DNA of 64,000 nt from Aquila chrysaetos chrysaetos. Taxonomy: Eukaryota > Chordata > Aves > Accipitriformes > Accipitridae. Each line of letters opens with the position of its first letter. The stretch's first letter is position 1. The stretch covers positions 1,178,001 through 1,242,000 of the forward strand of contig NC_044024.1 of assembly GCF_900496995.4 (NCBI RefSeq). Reading direction: 5' to 3'. Position numbers and translations under genes: made by a program. The notes beneath the pieces were generated by a model. The model was given only the letters and a program-made list of their open reading frames with translations. It did not search any database and was not told the origin of the DNA. Positions 23,526 to 36,013 of this stretch are shown here, one piece after another.

Positions 23526-23700
23526 AGCTTTACAGATGTTAATTAAGACTTGTGCCCTTCCCTAGGGATGCACTGAGGTATTACAAATAATAGTATTACC
23601 AGGAGCATCGGTACAGACAAATTAATTAAGGGTAATATTTTAAAGATGGAAACCTGTTGGGTCACACTGCCAGCTGGGGAGATGGGCAGGAAGGGAGGCG
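23526..23700 (-). mobile_element. Probable antisense MIR-type SINE fragment
   Basis: The stretch starts GCTTTACAGATGTTAATTAAG, continues to TGAGGTATTACAAATAATAGT, and after a short interruption has TAATATTTTAAAGATGGAAAC and GGGTCACACTGCCAGC. This order agrees with the complement of an amniote MIR tail and core ('gctttacaaacattaattaa ... gaggtattattat ... ttttacagatggggaaac ... aaggtcacacagc'). It is heavily diverged and has a short insertion, so moderate confidence only. Confidence 0.5.
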
Positions 23701-23709
23701 GCGGTGCAG

Positions 23710-25310
23710 CCCCCCGGGGATGGGCGAAGCCTGTTCACCCAGTCAACACCCCGCTTCGGCCAGGCAACTGCGGCGCTTGCAAGGGCTTATCCTGCCTCAT
23801 TCGAGACCAACAACAGACTTGACCAAAGGCATGTAGCTGGTCTGTGGAAAGGCTGGAAGTAAAAAACCCCAACTTCTTCCATTGTGAGGAGCCCAAAGAT
23901 CATCTCTGCAGGCAGAGCTCATGCCCTCGGGGGGCTGCGGTGTTTTGCTACGGTGCAAAGAAAGTGCTGGGAATCCCAAGCTCTGACGACTGGTCCAAAG
24001 ACACAGCACACATCCCACCTCTGCCCCCCTCGGTGATTTCAGGATGCTGTTGGGAATGGCACCAATGCACACCCTTTCCCCGAAGTTGTGTGCTGAGACT
24101 CTCCAGTTTGAGGAGACAACAGCAAAGTTTGAACTGAACGCCCTGGTAATTACGAGGTTTCCTTGCTGTGGGGATTTGGGGAGGAGAGGAAGAGTTGCCA
24201 TTCCCATGCAGGAACTAGCAGTTTTGTTTTAATAATTCAAACATGTTTGGGAGGAGAAATGGCAAGACAGGAGATTTTCCCTCTGCCCTGTTCCCTGTAG
24301 GGAGAGGAGGGGATCCCCGAGGCAACCATCGCCATGCTGCACGCCACTGCCCCGGCCATCAGATGCAAAGACCCCCCATGAGTAAGTGCTGCATGAATGC
24401 TCCCCACTCGGCCTGGGGAAAGAGCCAGCAATTTTTCCGGATGTTTCACCCTACTTTTTTTCAAACTGTCTGGTTTCAGCCTTTGTCAGGGGGAGGATAC
24501 GGCCATAGGTAGACCATGAATCAGTCCGACAATGATCACATTCATAGTTATTTTGGGACACCAACTGTTTGCATGTCACACCATTCCTCATGTCCAAAAA
24601 GAGCCAACAAGGACTGTGGGGAAAAAAAATACTGCCCTGAGATGTGATGCAGTTAAAGGTCGGATATGATCTGGTCTGATTTCCTGCGATTTTCTCCTCT
24701 CGACGAGCCCGTGTGGATCCCAGGACAATGCTGCCGGCCACCAGCGGCACGGGCCAGCGCGGGAACAATGGCCGGTGCGCCCGTCCCGTGCCAGCAAAGA
24801 GTCCTATCAGATCTTGCGAGGAAAGAGGGGGCTGGCCGGGCTCCTGCGGCTCCCAGATATGGCCATGCATTGTCTGGAGCATTTATTTCCATCCAGTTTT
24901 GGCAGCCAAGGTCCTTGGGATACTTGGGTGAGGCAAGTCCTGTTGTGTTAGACTTCCATTTTCCTTCCTCTTCTTCCTTTTAAACAAAGCCATTATCACT
25001 GCCCTGATCTTACTGCTGGAGAGGGCAAAGGGGGGGCTCACGCTGCCTGCGAAAGCCCTTCCCTTCCCAGCACAGCTGGTCCCTCCGTTCATCACCTGAG
25101 AGCTGTGACAGTGAGGCGCACGTCGAGCAGGCGGCTGCGGAGGCCACTAGGCTGCATTCTTGGAGCACTTTTGGAAAAGTCTGTGGCTTCTTCAGAAAGA
25201 TCAAAAAGAAGAAAATTATTCCAGCCTACCAGAGTCCTGGCTAAGACTAGACGGACAACAGACCGATAGTCCGCATGGATTTGCAGTGGGGTGAGGTAGG
25301 AGAGGAATCA
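23710..25310. other. Low-copy DNA with a possible element near 24.5 kb
   Basis: No gene is recognised. The interval 24,440-24,620 is less GC-rich and holds GAATCAGTCCGACAATGATC and AACTGTTTGCATGTCACACC, sequence that looks constrained but has no diagnostic cluster. CpG rises at 24,715-24,790 without promoter elements. Confidence 0.4.
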
Positions 25311-25324
25311 TGAGTCTCCAGCCA

Positions 25325-25560
25325 CCAAGGAGGGGATGAAATGGTCTGGCTGGGGGCACCTGGAGGATACTGTGCAGAGGAAAATTTAACGGGAGCACTG
25401 GGTCACCTCTCCAGCAGGCCAGCTTCTTCAGGAAGGAGCAGCAGCACATCGCTGGAGGTATTTGAGAACAGCCTTGGCCAAGGCCCAAGGCGAGAGACTT
25501 TCCAGACCCCTAATCCAGCATCAGAAGAGCATGAGCTAAATACCACTCAGAGAAACAACG
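25325..25560 (+). mobile_element. Degenerate sense-strand CR1 3'-region fragment
   Basis: The block GATGAAATGGTCTGGCTGGG, GGCACCTGGAGGATACTG and GAGGAAAATTTAACG is followed by CCAGCAGGCCAGCTTCTTCA and CATCGCTGGAGGTATTTGAG. It follows the order of the CR1 3' coding end ('aggaaatggcctcaagttgc accaggggaggttt ... aggaaaaattt ... aacaggctgcccag ... catccctggaggtattcaag'). It is ancient and lacks the terminal octamer repeats. No intact frame remains. Confidence 0.62.
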
Positions 25561-25569
25561 CTTTCAGGA

Positions 25570-28050
25570 ATGTGCTCTTGCACAGGTAATTGGTGCAGGC
25601 AGTTTCTCTGCTTGACTGTACCTCTGCCTGCTCCTGGGAGCGAAGATGCTCGTTAGCTGGAGCAGTCACCAGCACTGTGTACGCACGTGGTTGGAGAACA
25701 CAGACCAACCCATTTTTCCATCTTAAACTCCTCAGATGCTTTCGCGCATCTGGAGCTGCTGTTTTGTTCATCACTCCTCTTCCAGCGTGTTCCCAGAGTG
25801 TGCTCAGCCCTTACTAATTAAAGCAAGGGTAAGGAGAGGCAGTGATCTGTGCGTGGAGCAGACATGCAGAAGCATGGATGCTGTGAGTCAGGGAACTCTC
25901 CTTGCCAATTCTTCACATATGCTTTTGTACTCACTCATTGTTTGGCTGCTTTATTTTTTTCCCGAAGAGTTAAGCAGATGGATGGGAGCACTCACTGGAT
26001 GTGCCCATGAATACGCTGAGCCTTAGAAACTCCACTCCATGCCTCAGCGTGAAAGCCCTTCGAAGGACAGCAGAGGTGGGAGGGTCTTTGCTCTACTAGA
26101 AAGAAGTGTGGGGAGAGAACTGGGAGGCAGATGAACAGCTAAGTGGGAGACTGGTGGTCTATGTCTGATGCAAGCCACAAAGCCCAGGAAAACCAAAGGT
26201 ATGTCATGGTTGGAAGAAATCCTGTTGCCTGTGGTAAGAAGCTGCAGCAGCTTGTGTCCTGGGAATTAAATAGTGTGGTAGGGAGTGCTGGCTGGAGAAG
26301 AGCTTTGCACAGGAGTCCCTCATGCTCCCAAGTAACATCATCAGGGAGGCAGAGGATGGTCTTCAGCACCCTCCAGAGCTTCTGGACATGGCTCATCACA
26401 GCCTCAGTCATCTTTCCTGGTGCCCTCCTTCTGCAAGAGCATCTTTGGATTCCCCGGACCTCATCCAGCGCCGATCTCCACCCCAGCCGCAGCGATGCCC
26501 GAGTCACCATGCCAGCGAGAGCAGCCTCTGAGCCTCAGCCCCACGCTCACGGTGCAGCTTGCTCTCCCCCACTGCAGTCAGCACACGTTGCTGCAAGGGA
26601 TCCCTGCCTCCCCTCCTCCTCGGAGGTGGCACCCGAGGCCGCGGAGGGGGCCAGGGGCTCTTGTCTCTGGCACGGAGCTGTACCTGTGCCCGTGCCCATC
26701 CACAAAGCAGCCCCTGATGGTGGGTGGGAAAGGGTCTGTGTCATGAACCCACCCAGACGAAGGTGAAATGAGGGAGAAGAGGCACACAGCATCCTAGAAG
26801 CCTGGAAAAATTTCACACGTAGGTCTTATTTGGGTACCTCATCTGCAAAAGGCATTGCAGCGTAATGCGAACCCCATGCACATGATCCTCCGACTGGCCA
26901 ACTCTGATGATGCTTAAAATGCACACGCAGAGAGAAGAACGCAGGCAGATGCAGGAGGCATGACGGAGAGAAATTAAGACTGAGGCTAGCTGTAACAGAA
27001 CAGACACCTCAGATCGAATCAATGTCTGCTTTAATGCAGAATATTTCTGCCTCACAAATGTCTCATCGTTTCAGGCGGGCACCAGGTTTTGACTGTGGAT
27101 TGTTCAGCGAGGTTCATGTGAAGCAGCTGGACGCAGGCACCACTCCTGGGTTACATTTGTGGAGAGCTCTGTAAAATGCTTTAACAGTCTAGAATAAAAA
27201 GCCCCATTTTCCTCAAAATGAGGGATTCATGGTGATATTAACACTCCCTTATCACTGTTGTCGCTGCAGAAGCACATGCACCTCATCATCTACAGCTTGC
27301 CAGGGAGAGAACAAACCGTCTTCCCACACTTCATTTCAGAGAAGTGCCTGCTAACATTATCTACACATGCATTAAACAGGTGGAGAGAGATGCCAACGTA
27401 CCGATATGGCATTAAACTCAGCCAGAGAGAGGCGGGTGCTGTGCTGAGTTACAAGTGGGCGTGCGAAAGCCAAGCATATACCTAAATAATATTCCACTGT
27501 CCCTGGTTTTCTACCCATCCCATTTCTGGTTTCTCTCAGCGACCATGGGAAAAAGCTTCAGGCCACCCAGCATGCAAATGCAGCGCACAAGGGCAGCTAG
27601 AGGGATCTCATCCAAGCTGGATGATTTTCTGAAAGTAGGTATGCACCAAGCTTCTGTTTTTTTCCAAGCTGCTTGGAAAAAACACGATCTGGCTCAGGCC
27701 CTTGCTCTGCAACTCAGCTCAAACCTCAGCTGATATAGGCTGAAAATGTTTGGTTTGCTCTCACTTAGAAAGACACATCCAACAGGCTCTCTCCCACTGA
27801 AGCTTTGTTTTCATCTCAAATAGCAAGGTGCAATGAGAAAAGCCTTTGTTCTGGCACTGCAATTTTGGTTCAAGCAGAGCCAGGAAGCACATGAAATCTC
27901 AGGGGAAGGGAGATCTTTCAAAGTTTTCCAACCTAATCTTCAAACCAAAGATCTGTGCAATACATCTAAATGAGCTGCCTGAATGGCTCAAAACTTGCAA
28001 ACCTCTTGAGACTCATCGCCAGCTCTTCCAAAGCCTCGCCTGATATTCTG
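25570..28050. other. Low-copy DNA, no gene recognised
   Basis: GC content falls from about 26.8 kb onward. Frames are short; the longest plus-strand one (26,143-26,766) has no recognisable domain. No clear repeats or promoter elements. Confidence 0.5.
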
Positions 28051-28060
28051 CGAGAAGTGG

Positions 28061-28130
28061 CACTGAGGACCAGCTCCTGGCTGAGGAGTATGGCATAGCT
28101 CCACCGACTCCATTTAAGCCACACCAGACG
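28061..28130. repeat. Fragment of an ancient palindromic amniote repeat
   Basis: The order GAGGACCAGCTCCTGGCTGA, GTATGGCATAGCTCCACCGA, CTCCATTTAAGCCACACCAG matches half and centre of a palindromic interspersed repeat I recall from turtle and crocodilian DNA ('gggccagatcctcagctggtgtaaatcggcatagctccattgacttcaatgg...'). The family name is not certain to me. It has no coding capacity. Confidence 0.55.
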
Positions 28131-28139
28131 GCCTCTTCA

Positions 28140-30860
28140 TAGTCATTAAGACTTTCTAAATACCACAGAAATGCCAGAACATGCATCCAACTGCAGCAAA
28201 TAAATCAGCATTGGCCAAGCTCAGTGCAGCCTTGTGCGTATGCTGCTCACGCACAGATGTTACACTAACATTATGCTTTCAAGGGTCAGCTGAGAGCTGT
28301 GCATTTTGGTATGGATGCAAAACTGCTGGCCACAGCTACCAAAGAAAGAAATGTCAGGGACCCTTGCCACAGTCTGACATACAAACAAGGATAAAAAAGC
28401 CCCTAACCACACAGTTTGCCACAGAGCACGTGGTATTTATTCGGGAAGATGAATACTTCGGTACAGCAGGGGACAAGACAAAAATTCTCCAAGATTGAAT
28501 CAAACGAGCCACATGCAGACCTGGCCGTTTCCTTCCCAAACAGAGCAGTAATTGCACATGGCTTTAACGTGCGTGCCTGGGGGGCTGGGAAGTCCAGCAG
28601 CAGCTTGGTTCTTCTAGTAACACCTCGGTGCCAAGCTACGCGGGCCAGAAGAGACAAGACTGTAAATGATCCCAAACGGCCCAGTACATCCCAGTTCCAC
28701 CCGCTTCACACTTCTCCTGCCAAGAGATGCTCAGCCGCTCGCTGCACAGATTGTCTTGCATGACCTCAGCATCCAAACTTAGCTACACAAGACCACTAGA
28801 AATTCAGACCTCTGCTTGGAGGCTATCGCATGACTGTTATCTCGCCTGCTCCCCACTCCTCCCCTGGCCTCAGCTCCTCCCTCCCAGCACAAGCATGCCA
28901 ACTGCACTGGAAGCAGCGAGGCTCCCGCCTCTGCCAGGGAACTCTCTGTTGTTAGCTGTAAACAGTAAGTCATAGTACTTCTCAGTGCAAAGTGAACAGA
29001 AATGCTCTTTAAAGCAAATACAAATCTTAAACTACACCAATATTTCCTGTACCAGCTTAGCTCTCTATATCCCAAAGTGGGAAGGATTTCAATTTTCCTT
29101 CTGAAAGCTGGATACAATAGGAGAATCACCCACTGGGCATCATTAGAGGCCACAGAAGCCCTGGGCACAACCTCTTTGCCCTGCAAGGTTGAGTCTGACT
29201 TGTCTTCAAAAGCATCCTGGCTGCACAGAGTGATACACAGGCGCTGTGGACATCACCCAGTGCACAGCGAAGTCTGTGCTGCCCCAGGAGCCTGCACCCT
29301 GCCTGTGCACATTTCACTGGTAATACAGATCGCTGAGTCTCTCAGGCAAAGGCATGAACAATCTGAAACTAAACTAGTTTCAAAAAATCCCTAAAAAAAA
29401 CCTAGGGAAAGGCAAAAGCCTTGGGAAGGGGCTGAGTGGGACAGCACTCCTCCTGCCCCAGGGAGGATGGATGAAATGGGACCTGGTGAGCCTGCTCCAT
29501 CTGCAATTCCTCCATACGAATGAAAAAAACAGGAGAAAGAAAATGACTAAGAATGTGGGACGCAGAAACAGAGCTGTTTCTAAACAGGATGCTTTTAAAG
29601 CCTTCCAGGAGGCATGTGCTGGTTCTTTAATCCCCATCAGTTCATTTATACCTAGTAACTTTTTACTGCTACCCTATTACATCAGGCCCTATAGGGACAG
29701 AAGAAGATGGTGGTGGGAGAAACTCAGGAAGTTGGAAATTTCAGGGAGACGGAGTGGATGAGTTATATAGATCCTTTCTGTCACCAGCTCTACTAGAGTT
29801 CAACTTTGGGTAAAACACTCAGATGCTTGAATACTTCTCCAAACTTATGCAACCCTTCAAGCCAACAAAACTGGCTAGAAATATGGCTGCAGGAGCTCGC
29901 TGGAGATCTCACCTCCCTTCTGCTTTTAGTCAGGCCAGAAATACCAACAGACGAGCTGGTCTAATCAACAGTGAAAGCAAGGCAAAAAGGCAAGAGGGAC
30001 CTTCCTCAGCTGTCCAAAGGTTTGTCACTACTTTGTTTTGCAGTTGAGTATCTCTGGGGCCTCGGAAGGGGTTTCACATTATCTGCTGCCCAGCACGGCA
30101 CAGCAGTTCCCTAGGTCCAAGAGCTCTGGTTTACAGCCTCTGCTCTGCTCTTCTGCTCCAGGAATTTTGCACGATAACTGAGCCAGAGTCATGCTCAGCC
30201 AAACCTCTGGCACAATCAAAGAGTAAGGAGGGTTGCAAATGCTATTAATGCTACACACACACTAGACTAAGGAAACAAATGCCTCTGAAAAGTGTATTCA
30301 GGGCTGACAACTAGACTAGCCCGGCACAGAGCCCCGCTCTCGGCTCAGCGGCCCCGATGGGGTGAAGAACTCCTCCACCTTGGGCACAACGTACCAAGAG
30401 GACGTGAAGGAGGAAAACTCCCTTGTGAAGTGCAATTCTTTTTGCCTTTTGTTTGAGTAATTGGTGCGATCAGGCCTGGTGGAGTGCAAACAGAAGTCAG
30501 CCAGAAGGCTATTAGCAATATTTATTTCAAAAGATCTTTAGGAAGCAGGTACCACATGTCCTAGAGGGGACAAGCCCTCTCAGCCCAGTGGAGGACCACA
30601 TGCAGAATGTCCCTTGCAACAAATGGGTCAAATTCAAATTAGTGGCAATTTCCAGAATGTCTATTAATTTACCTAAATGCAGCAATGCTCAAACTCTGTC
30701 CATCCCCATTTCTGCACCTCAGGACGAAGAGCTGCGGGTAAGGATGAGCACTGAGGCTTAATCCTGGAGAAAGGACAACTGGGGTACTAAGCCCTCAGGC
30801 TGCTGAGAAAGTGGGGATGGTCTTTGGGCACAGAAATAAACACTCCCTTTCTACTATTGG
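28140..30860. other. Moderate-GC DNA, no gene recognised
   Basis: Short frames on both strands with no domain. AAATTAGTGGCAATTTCC and GTCTATTAATTTACC near 30,636-30,676 form a small AT-rich patch that could be regulatory. No repeat family was recognised. Confidence 0.5.
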
Positions 30861-30867
30861 GAATGAT

Positions 30868-31026
30868 ACAGAAAAAAGGGAGGAGTGTGTGAGAAGGTTG
30901 GATACAAAAAAGCAGAGAGAACGTAGAAAGAAAGAGGGACAGGATACAATCAGAAGGGGAAGAAAAGACAAAGAGGAGGAAAAAATCAGAGGCAGAAGTG
31001 AAGAGAAAAGAAAATGTGAGAAAGGC
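30868..31026 (+). repeat. Purine-rich tract (about 160 bases)
   Basis: Nearly all bases are A or G with few interruptions (GAAAAAAGGGAGGAG, GAAAGAAAGAGGGACAGG, GGGAAGAAAAGACAAAGAGG). The complement is a pyrimidine tract. Such tracts can form triplex structures or serve as a pyrimidine tract on the minus strand. It lies just before the candidate signal-peptide exon at 31,111. Confidence 0.75.
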
Positions 31027-31110
31027 TAAGTTCTTTACAGGGAGCGGCTTTTCCCCCAAAGCCCAGCAGTACTGCTCAGTCATCTCCGTCCCCCGCGCAG
31101 AGAAGCAGGA

Positions 31111-31197
31111 ATGCCTTTTCCCACTAGCACCATTTTGTTCTTGCTCTGGTTTTTCCTCGCCTGCTTTGTTCTTTCTCCTTACAAGCTCTTGCTGAGG
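31111..31197 (+). CDS. Candidate first coding exon (signal-peptide-like), very tentative
   Basis: An ATG at 31,111 (GCAGGAATGC context, G at -3) opens 29 codons whose middle is strongly hydrophobic (TSTILFLLWFFLACFVL), like a secretory signal peptide. The frame then meets GAGG|GTAAGC, a good splice donor at 31,198, exactly at a codon boundary. No TATA or CpG island lies upstream and I cannot see the partner exon. Pyrimidine-rich DNA yields hydrophobic peptides by chance, so this is a hypothesis rather than a gene call. Confidence 0.15.
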
Positions 31198-31209
31198 GTA
31201 AGCGTTAAT

Positions 31210-34035
31210 TCTTTCCAGGTGCTCGCGTCTCGCCATCCTGCCGTTCCCGTGCGGCTCCCCGCTCTCCCTGCCACGGCGGCTCCCGCTCAGCTTTCTCCAG
31301 GCAGACTCTGCTCCACCTCCCCATGGGGCAACACCCCGGGAGCCCTGAAAAACAGCCGGCTATTCCCAACCCTGAAAAAAATCAGACCTACATATTGCTT
31401 TGGGTTGCAGCACTCTGGTTTGCTGCGATTGCTTTCCCATGAAGAGGTTCGTGTTCAGAGAGAGCACCCTTCCCACCCGCTGCAGGAGGGGACCCCAGCC
31501 CCAGTGCGGCAGGCTCTGGCAATCAGCTGGAAAGTGCTCCTGGCCACGGGGGTTACAAAGCCTGTTGGGTTTTGCTTATAGCCTGAAAGCAGCGTGGACC
31601 GTTTCCCTTCTGCACAGGTGAAGCCCAGAGCTGAGGGCAGCTTGGCAGATCCACGGGGAGATTTCTGAGAAACTCATCCAACAGCAAACCTCCTAACGTG
31701 CTGCAAAACCAGGCTGGAGATCTTGGGAGCTGAGACGTCAGCTCCCCACTCCAGGTGAACACAGTTTTGTGGGAGCTTTGCAGTTTCTGGACAAAGCTCG
31801 GAAGAAGCAGAGAAGCAATGTCAGGCCAGGAAATAACATCAATTTCGGTTAAATGCTTTGGCATCTCAGTAAAAGTTTTTTGAGGGGAAGGAATGGTTGC
31901 TCAGGTTGTAGGCAGCAGTTCAGGACACTCACGAACGGGTTCACATGACTCTACTAAAAAGCCCAAGTCAAATCACAATAGGTGGTCCATGATATAAAAT
32001 CTGTGCAGCCAACAAGTAGGCAACACACAGGCCCTCTTTCCATCAGCCCAAAAGGGCTCAGAAAAACCTGCTGGTGGAAAGGACAGGTCAGAGAAGGCTG
32101 CCTGGAGCTCAGCAGAGCCTCTTACCATTAGCGTGTCTGAACGTTTAGAAAGGAAGCACAATAAAAAGACCACTTAAACAACTCATCGGCTGAACAGCTG
32201 ACAAAGCCAGGCAAGAGGTCTGCCAGCAAGTTGGGGTCTTAATGTGTTTGCAATTCAACAGTCTCCTGCTTAGCTCCTAGCAAGCCAGCAAGGCCAGGAT
32301 TCAAAGGTGAAATACCTGCATCTGCTCCCATCATGTCTGCTGCTTAGTGCAAACATTTATGTTTCTCGGCATATAAAATAAATAGGCCCATGTTCCAGGG
32401 AAGCCTGTCAGTGCAACAGCAGGTACACTTTATGATGTGTGAGCATGACTCCCAGTGCACGGGTCCAGGACTGGGGGAAAAGGGAGCAGAGCCTCCTTGC
32501 AAAGCAGATGACCCCTTGGCCGCTTGCTTTATTCGCCTCTCCAACAGACAGACACAATGTAAAGGAGAGGACATCTCCTCCTACACTCCTAGAAGGCAAA
32601 TGCACATGGGGTCAGTTGCTGTGTGGGAGAGAAGAGCCTTGACGTGCTTGGCTGCCAGGATGCATAGCAGCACCTTCCCCATCTCCATGCATACACCCCT
32701 ACCATACTTTGGACACCCCCAAAGCAGCAGTCACCCCCAGCCTTATTTGTATGCTCCCCCTCTAAGGGCCCATTCACAGCAAAAAGGGGATCCCACAGAA
32801 AGTATCTCATGAGCTCGGAGAGGGAAGAGCTGTCTGCAACCGCCTGGCAGCAAGGGCTGCTTCGTGCCGGCAGTGCCCAGCCTGCACCGGCACGCAGGCT
32901 GGAAGAGTCGCCGTCGCCTAAACCACTCTCCAGTGAAAGTGCCAGTGGGTGCTTTCCCTGTGATGTGAGCGGGTCCATGTCCTCCCGCACACCAAAACTC
33001 ACGGGGACATTGTGCTTTTTCATGATATGGGGGTTTCAGCGGGTTTTGAAAGACTGACCTAATGGTGAAGGCTGTGCACCATGTTCCCAATGCCTTTTAA
33101 CATCCAGCTAGACATCACCGTGGGCTTCTCCGTGCACACATGTGTGTTTTGAGGTCACGAATCCTCCTCAGGTGTTTGCTTCTCACTGATAAGCTACGGG
33201 CACCTCAAGCAGCTTGGTGTTGAGATCCAGCTGCGGGGTCCCAAATACCCTCCCAGGCAGTTTACAGCATTATTAGTGACCCCCCCCATGACCGAGCAGT
33301 CGCTCTGCAATGGCTCTGCTCTTGGGCACCAACAGCCACGCATCATCAGCTCTCCTAGCTCATTTTTCAATGTGCCTGTCCAAGGATGGGCAGTGCCATA
33401 GCCAGCTGGCTGCGCTGTGCCGCGGTGCCCCGGAGCCGGCCCCCCGTGCCCCCTGCCCGCATGCGGTCCGGTGCAGGAGCCGAAGCCTGCGTTCAGTGCA
33501 GGATGCAGAACGGGGCTGCCCCGAGAAGGGGATTAGGGACAGCAGCCGACGGCTGGTGAAATGCCACCTGCAGCTCACAGACAAACCAGCCGTGAGGATG
33601 GAGCCTGTTGCCACCTCCTCTGGTGTCGGATGGAGGGGGGGCAGCCCCGGGCCCCCACAGCCCAGTGGATTTCAGCTTCCAGTCCTGAGCAAGAGCTTTT
33701 GCCACTTCTGGGGGACCAGGACAAAGAGTCATGTTGGAGAGGAGCACACAAATGCCCCAGCTGCCTCAGTAATGACTGCTGGACTTCGATGATTTGCAAT
33801 AGCCTCACCCAGCTCTCGAGGACGCTTTCAAAATGCACGTGTGACGGTCCAGCCATGGGCTGCTCCTCGGTGGCACCCAGGAGCTCTGCAGAGCTGCAGA
33901 ACCGCTGGGGCATTCTGCACAGGGAGGGCAGAGTGGCTGCCTTCCCCCAGTCCCCAGCCCCTAATACCCCAGACCCCAACCCCGGGCTGGCTCTGGGGCA
34001 CAGCCCCTGCACCTTTCCCCCAGCCTCCTGGCAGC
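31210..34035. other. Low-copy DNA, no gene recognised
   Basis: Frames are short and without domains. GC and CpG rise around 33,410-33,560 (CGGAGCCGGCCCCC, CATGCGGTCCGG) without promoter elements. No repeats were recognised. Confidence 0.5.
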
Positions 34036-34039
34036 CTGT

Positions 34040-34230
34040 CTGATTCCTAACTGAACATTGTTAGCGGGCTGAAGCCATTTATTAATTAATTTTATATCAA
34101 CAGCAGCAGCACTTTATGCAATCACGCAACAGCGTTGCATATTAGTAAGTTGTAATGATGCTGTTGATGCAGGCTTGTGCCTCTGAACAATGGCAATAAT
34201 TAGGGAGTATGCTGTTGTTTTTTTAGCTGT
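34040..34230. promoter_or_regulatory. Strong enhancer-like element
   Basis: An abrupt AT-rich island contains GAAGCCATTTATTAATTAAT, a CAGCAGCAGCAC run, TTTATGCAATCACG, AGCGTTGCATATTAG, GTAATGATGC, CTGAACAATGGCAATAATTA and GTTGTTTTTTTAGC. POU half-sites face each other as ATGCAA (34,116-34,121) and TTGCAT (34,135-34,140), around a GCAAC-AGC-GTTGC inverted repeat. A SOX-like ACAATGG is followed by a TAATTA homeodomain site. This density of POU/SOX/homeodomain sites is typical of conserved neural or developmental enhancers. Confidence 0.48.
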
Positions 34231-34234
34231 TGTC

Positions 34235-36000
34235 TGTGCTGAAACCCCCGAGCCCCAGACTCCTTGGCAGACGATGCTGGTGGTACCAGCACAGGTACCT
34301 GCAGGAAAGTCCCCAGATATCTACTGGCCCAGCGCTCCCAGACAGGTCAGCCCCCCCAGTGGGCTGGTTGCTCCAGGCCATGGAGCTTTCAAGGGCTTTT
34401 CCCTCTGGAAACACTTGCCCATCTCTCTTGCACTGAAGAATAACACGGAAAAAGCAGTTTTGAATCCCCCAGGCAGGGAACAAAGTTGTGCAGGGAGGGA
34501 GACAGGGTAACTGCCCCTAGTCCAGAGGGCAAGATGTGACCAGATCTGGAAGCAGGTGGCAGGAGCCGCTAATGTAGGAGCACGACAAAGTCAGACACCG
34601 GTTTGTGTCTTTGCAGTGATGCTGGCATAACCTCTGATGCGTGCAAAGGAGTATCCGCTGTGAGGACCAGCAGCAAGGAAACACTGGCTGCAGGTGAATC
34701 ATTGGGAAAAGTGCTGGGAACTGCATCCCAGGGGCACTGCATGAGCCCAGCCACGGCCAGCGTCAGCAGCCACCCTGCCGTGCCAAAACACCAACGGCCC
34801 TGAGCCTGTGGAAACACAGGCTGAGCAAGGAAATCCCACCTGTACAGAGGGGAAGTCCTTGGCTGCCAATTAACTGTGCTTAACGAAGGCATCCCATTGG
34901 CACGACACGAGCAGAAGTCAATCTGAAGCGCCGAGGACGGCGGGGGTCTGCGTGCATCCCAGCCCGGCACCCCACGCCGGCACAGAGCAGCTCCACCAGA
35001 AGTGCCGCCGGGGCTCGGTTATTCCTCCCACAATGGGAGATGTAAGGGACTGGCTCACCCTGCTTCTCTCTGCCCAGAGTTATTTCTCTAGTTGCTGCCT
35101 CCAGTTTCCCAGGGCTTCAAAAGGAGAGGTGAAGATAAGAGACAAGAGAAGGAGAAATACACAGGACAATCCCGAGGAAATAAGGTTACTGGAAGCAGCG
35201 AGACAGGCTTCCTTCACAAGCCTGTTTTCCATTTCCTCCCCCTCCTCTGAAATTATCGCTGAGATTTTTTTTTCCCATCTTCACTGCCCAATATTTAATT
35301 GAAAACGCAGATCTGTAGCCCAGAGAGGTGTTATTTTCGGCACACGAAATAGAGATATCTCCTAGCAGCTGTCAATCCCAGTGACCTTAGCTTCTGTGCA
35401 GACTGCATGGGCCTTTTTTTTTCTCTTTCCTTTCCTTTTTTTTTCCACTTTCTTTTTTCCTCCAGCCAAGTTACTGTTTCATTGCTCTCCGCTGGGACTC
35501 TGACAAGAGCCGAGTTCCTCGCAGATGACACGGAATAATTGAGATGTCCTTCTGCTGACCTTCAGTCCCTGGCAGCGCTCGCTTCCCTTCTGGTGATCAG
35601 GGCGAACGACAGCTGAGTGGCACACGCATGCTCTGCGCCCGCCCAGACGTACGCAGGCACACGCACAATGAGGGACACTCCTCTCCTAGGGGGGTAAAAA
35701 ATGAAGACGGGGGCAAAAAATAACCCTCCAGGCATGCAGTGGTACCCAGCATTGCCGGCAGGTAATCCCATACCAGAGTCGCCCAACCTGGCACACGTAC
35801 CCACGGTAGGACGAGCATCAGGCAGGGCAGCACTCACAGGGCAATGCGTGCCAGTGCCAGGCACACGCGTGGCCATACGTATGTTAATGTATAGCTGCGG
35901 GGACGTCTTCCCACCATAAGTGCAAGCAGGGAGACCCAAGCGCATGGGAAGCAGCACAAAGACTCGTCGGTGCAGATGCTGGAAAGGGATGGAGGCAGAG
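34235..36000. other. Low-copy DNA with T/C-rich tract
   Basis: No gene is recognised. A pyrimidine tract runs 35,411-35,463 (TTTTTTTTTCTCTTTCC pattern). Around 35,620-35,890 several CACACGC/ACGTACG-type motifs and a CATACGTATG palindrome occur, giving a CpG-containing but not CpG-island-like stretch. Confidence 0.5.
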
Positions 36001-36013
36001 GAGCAGGGTGGAG

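Noticed and set aside
35095..35145. MIR-like stretch (CTCCAGTTTCCCAGGG)
   Set aside because: Only a short match to the MIR core, without head or tail.
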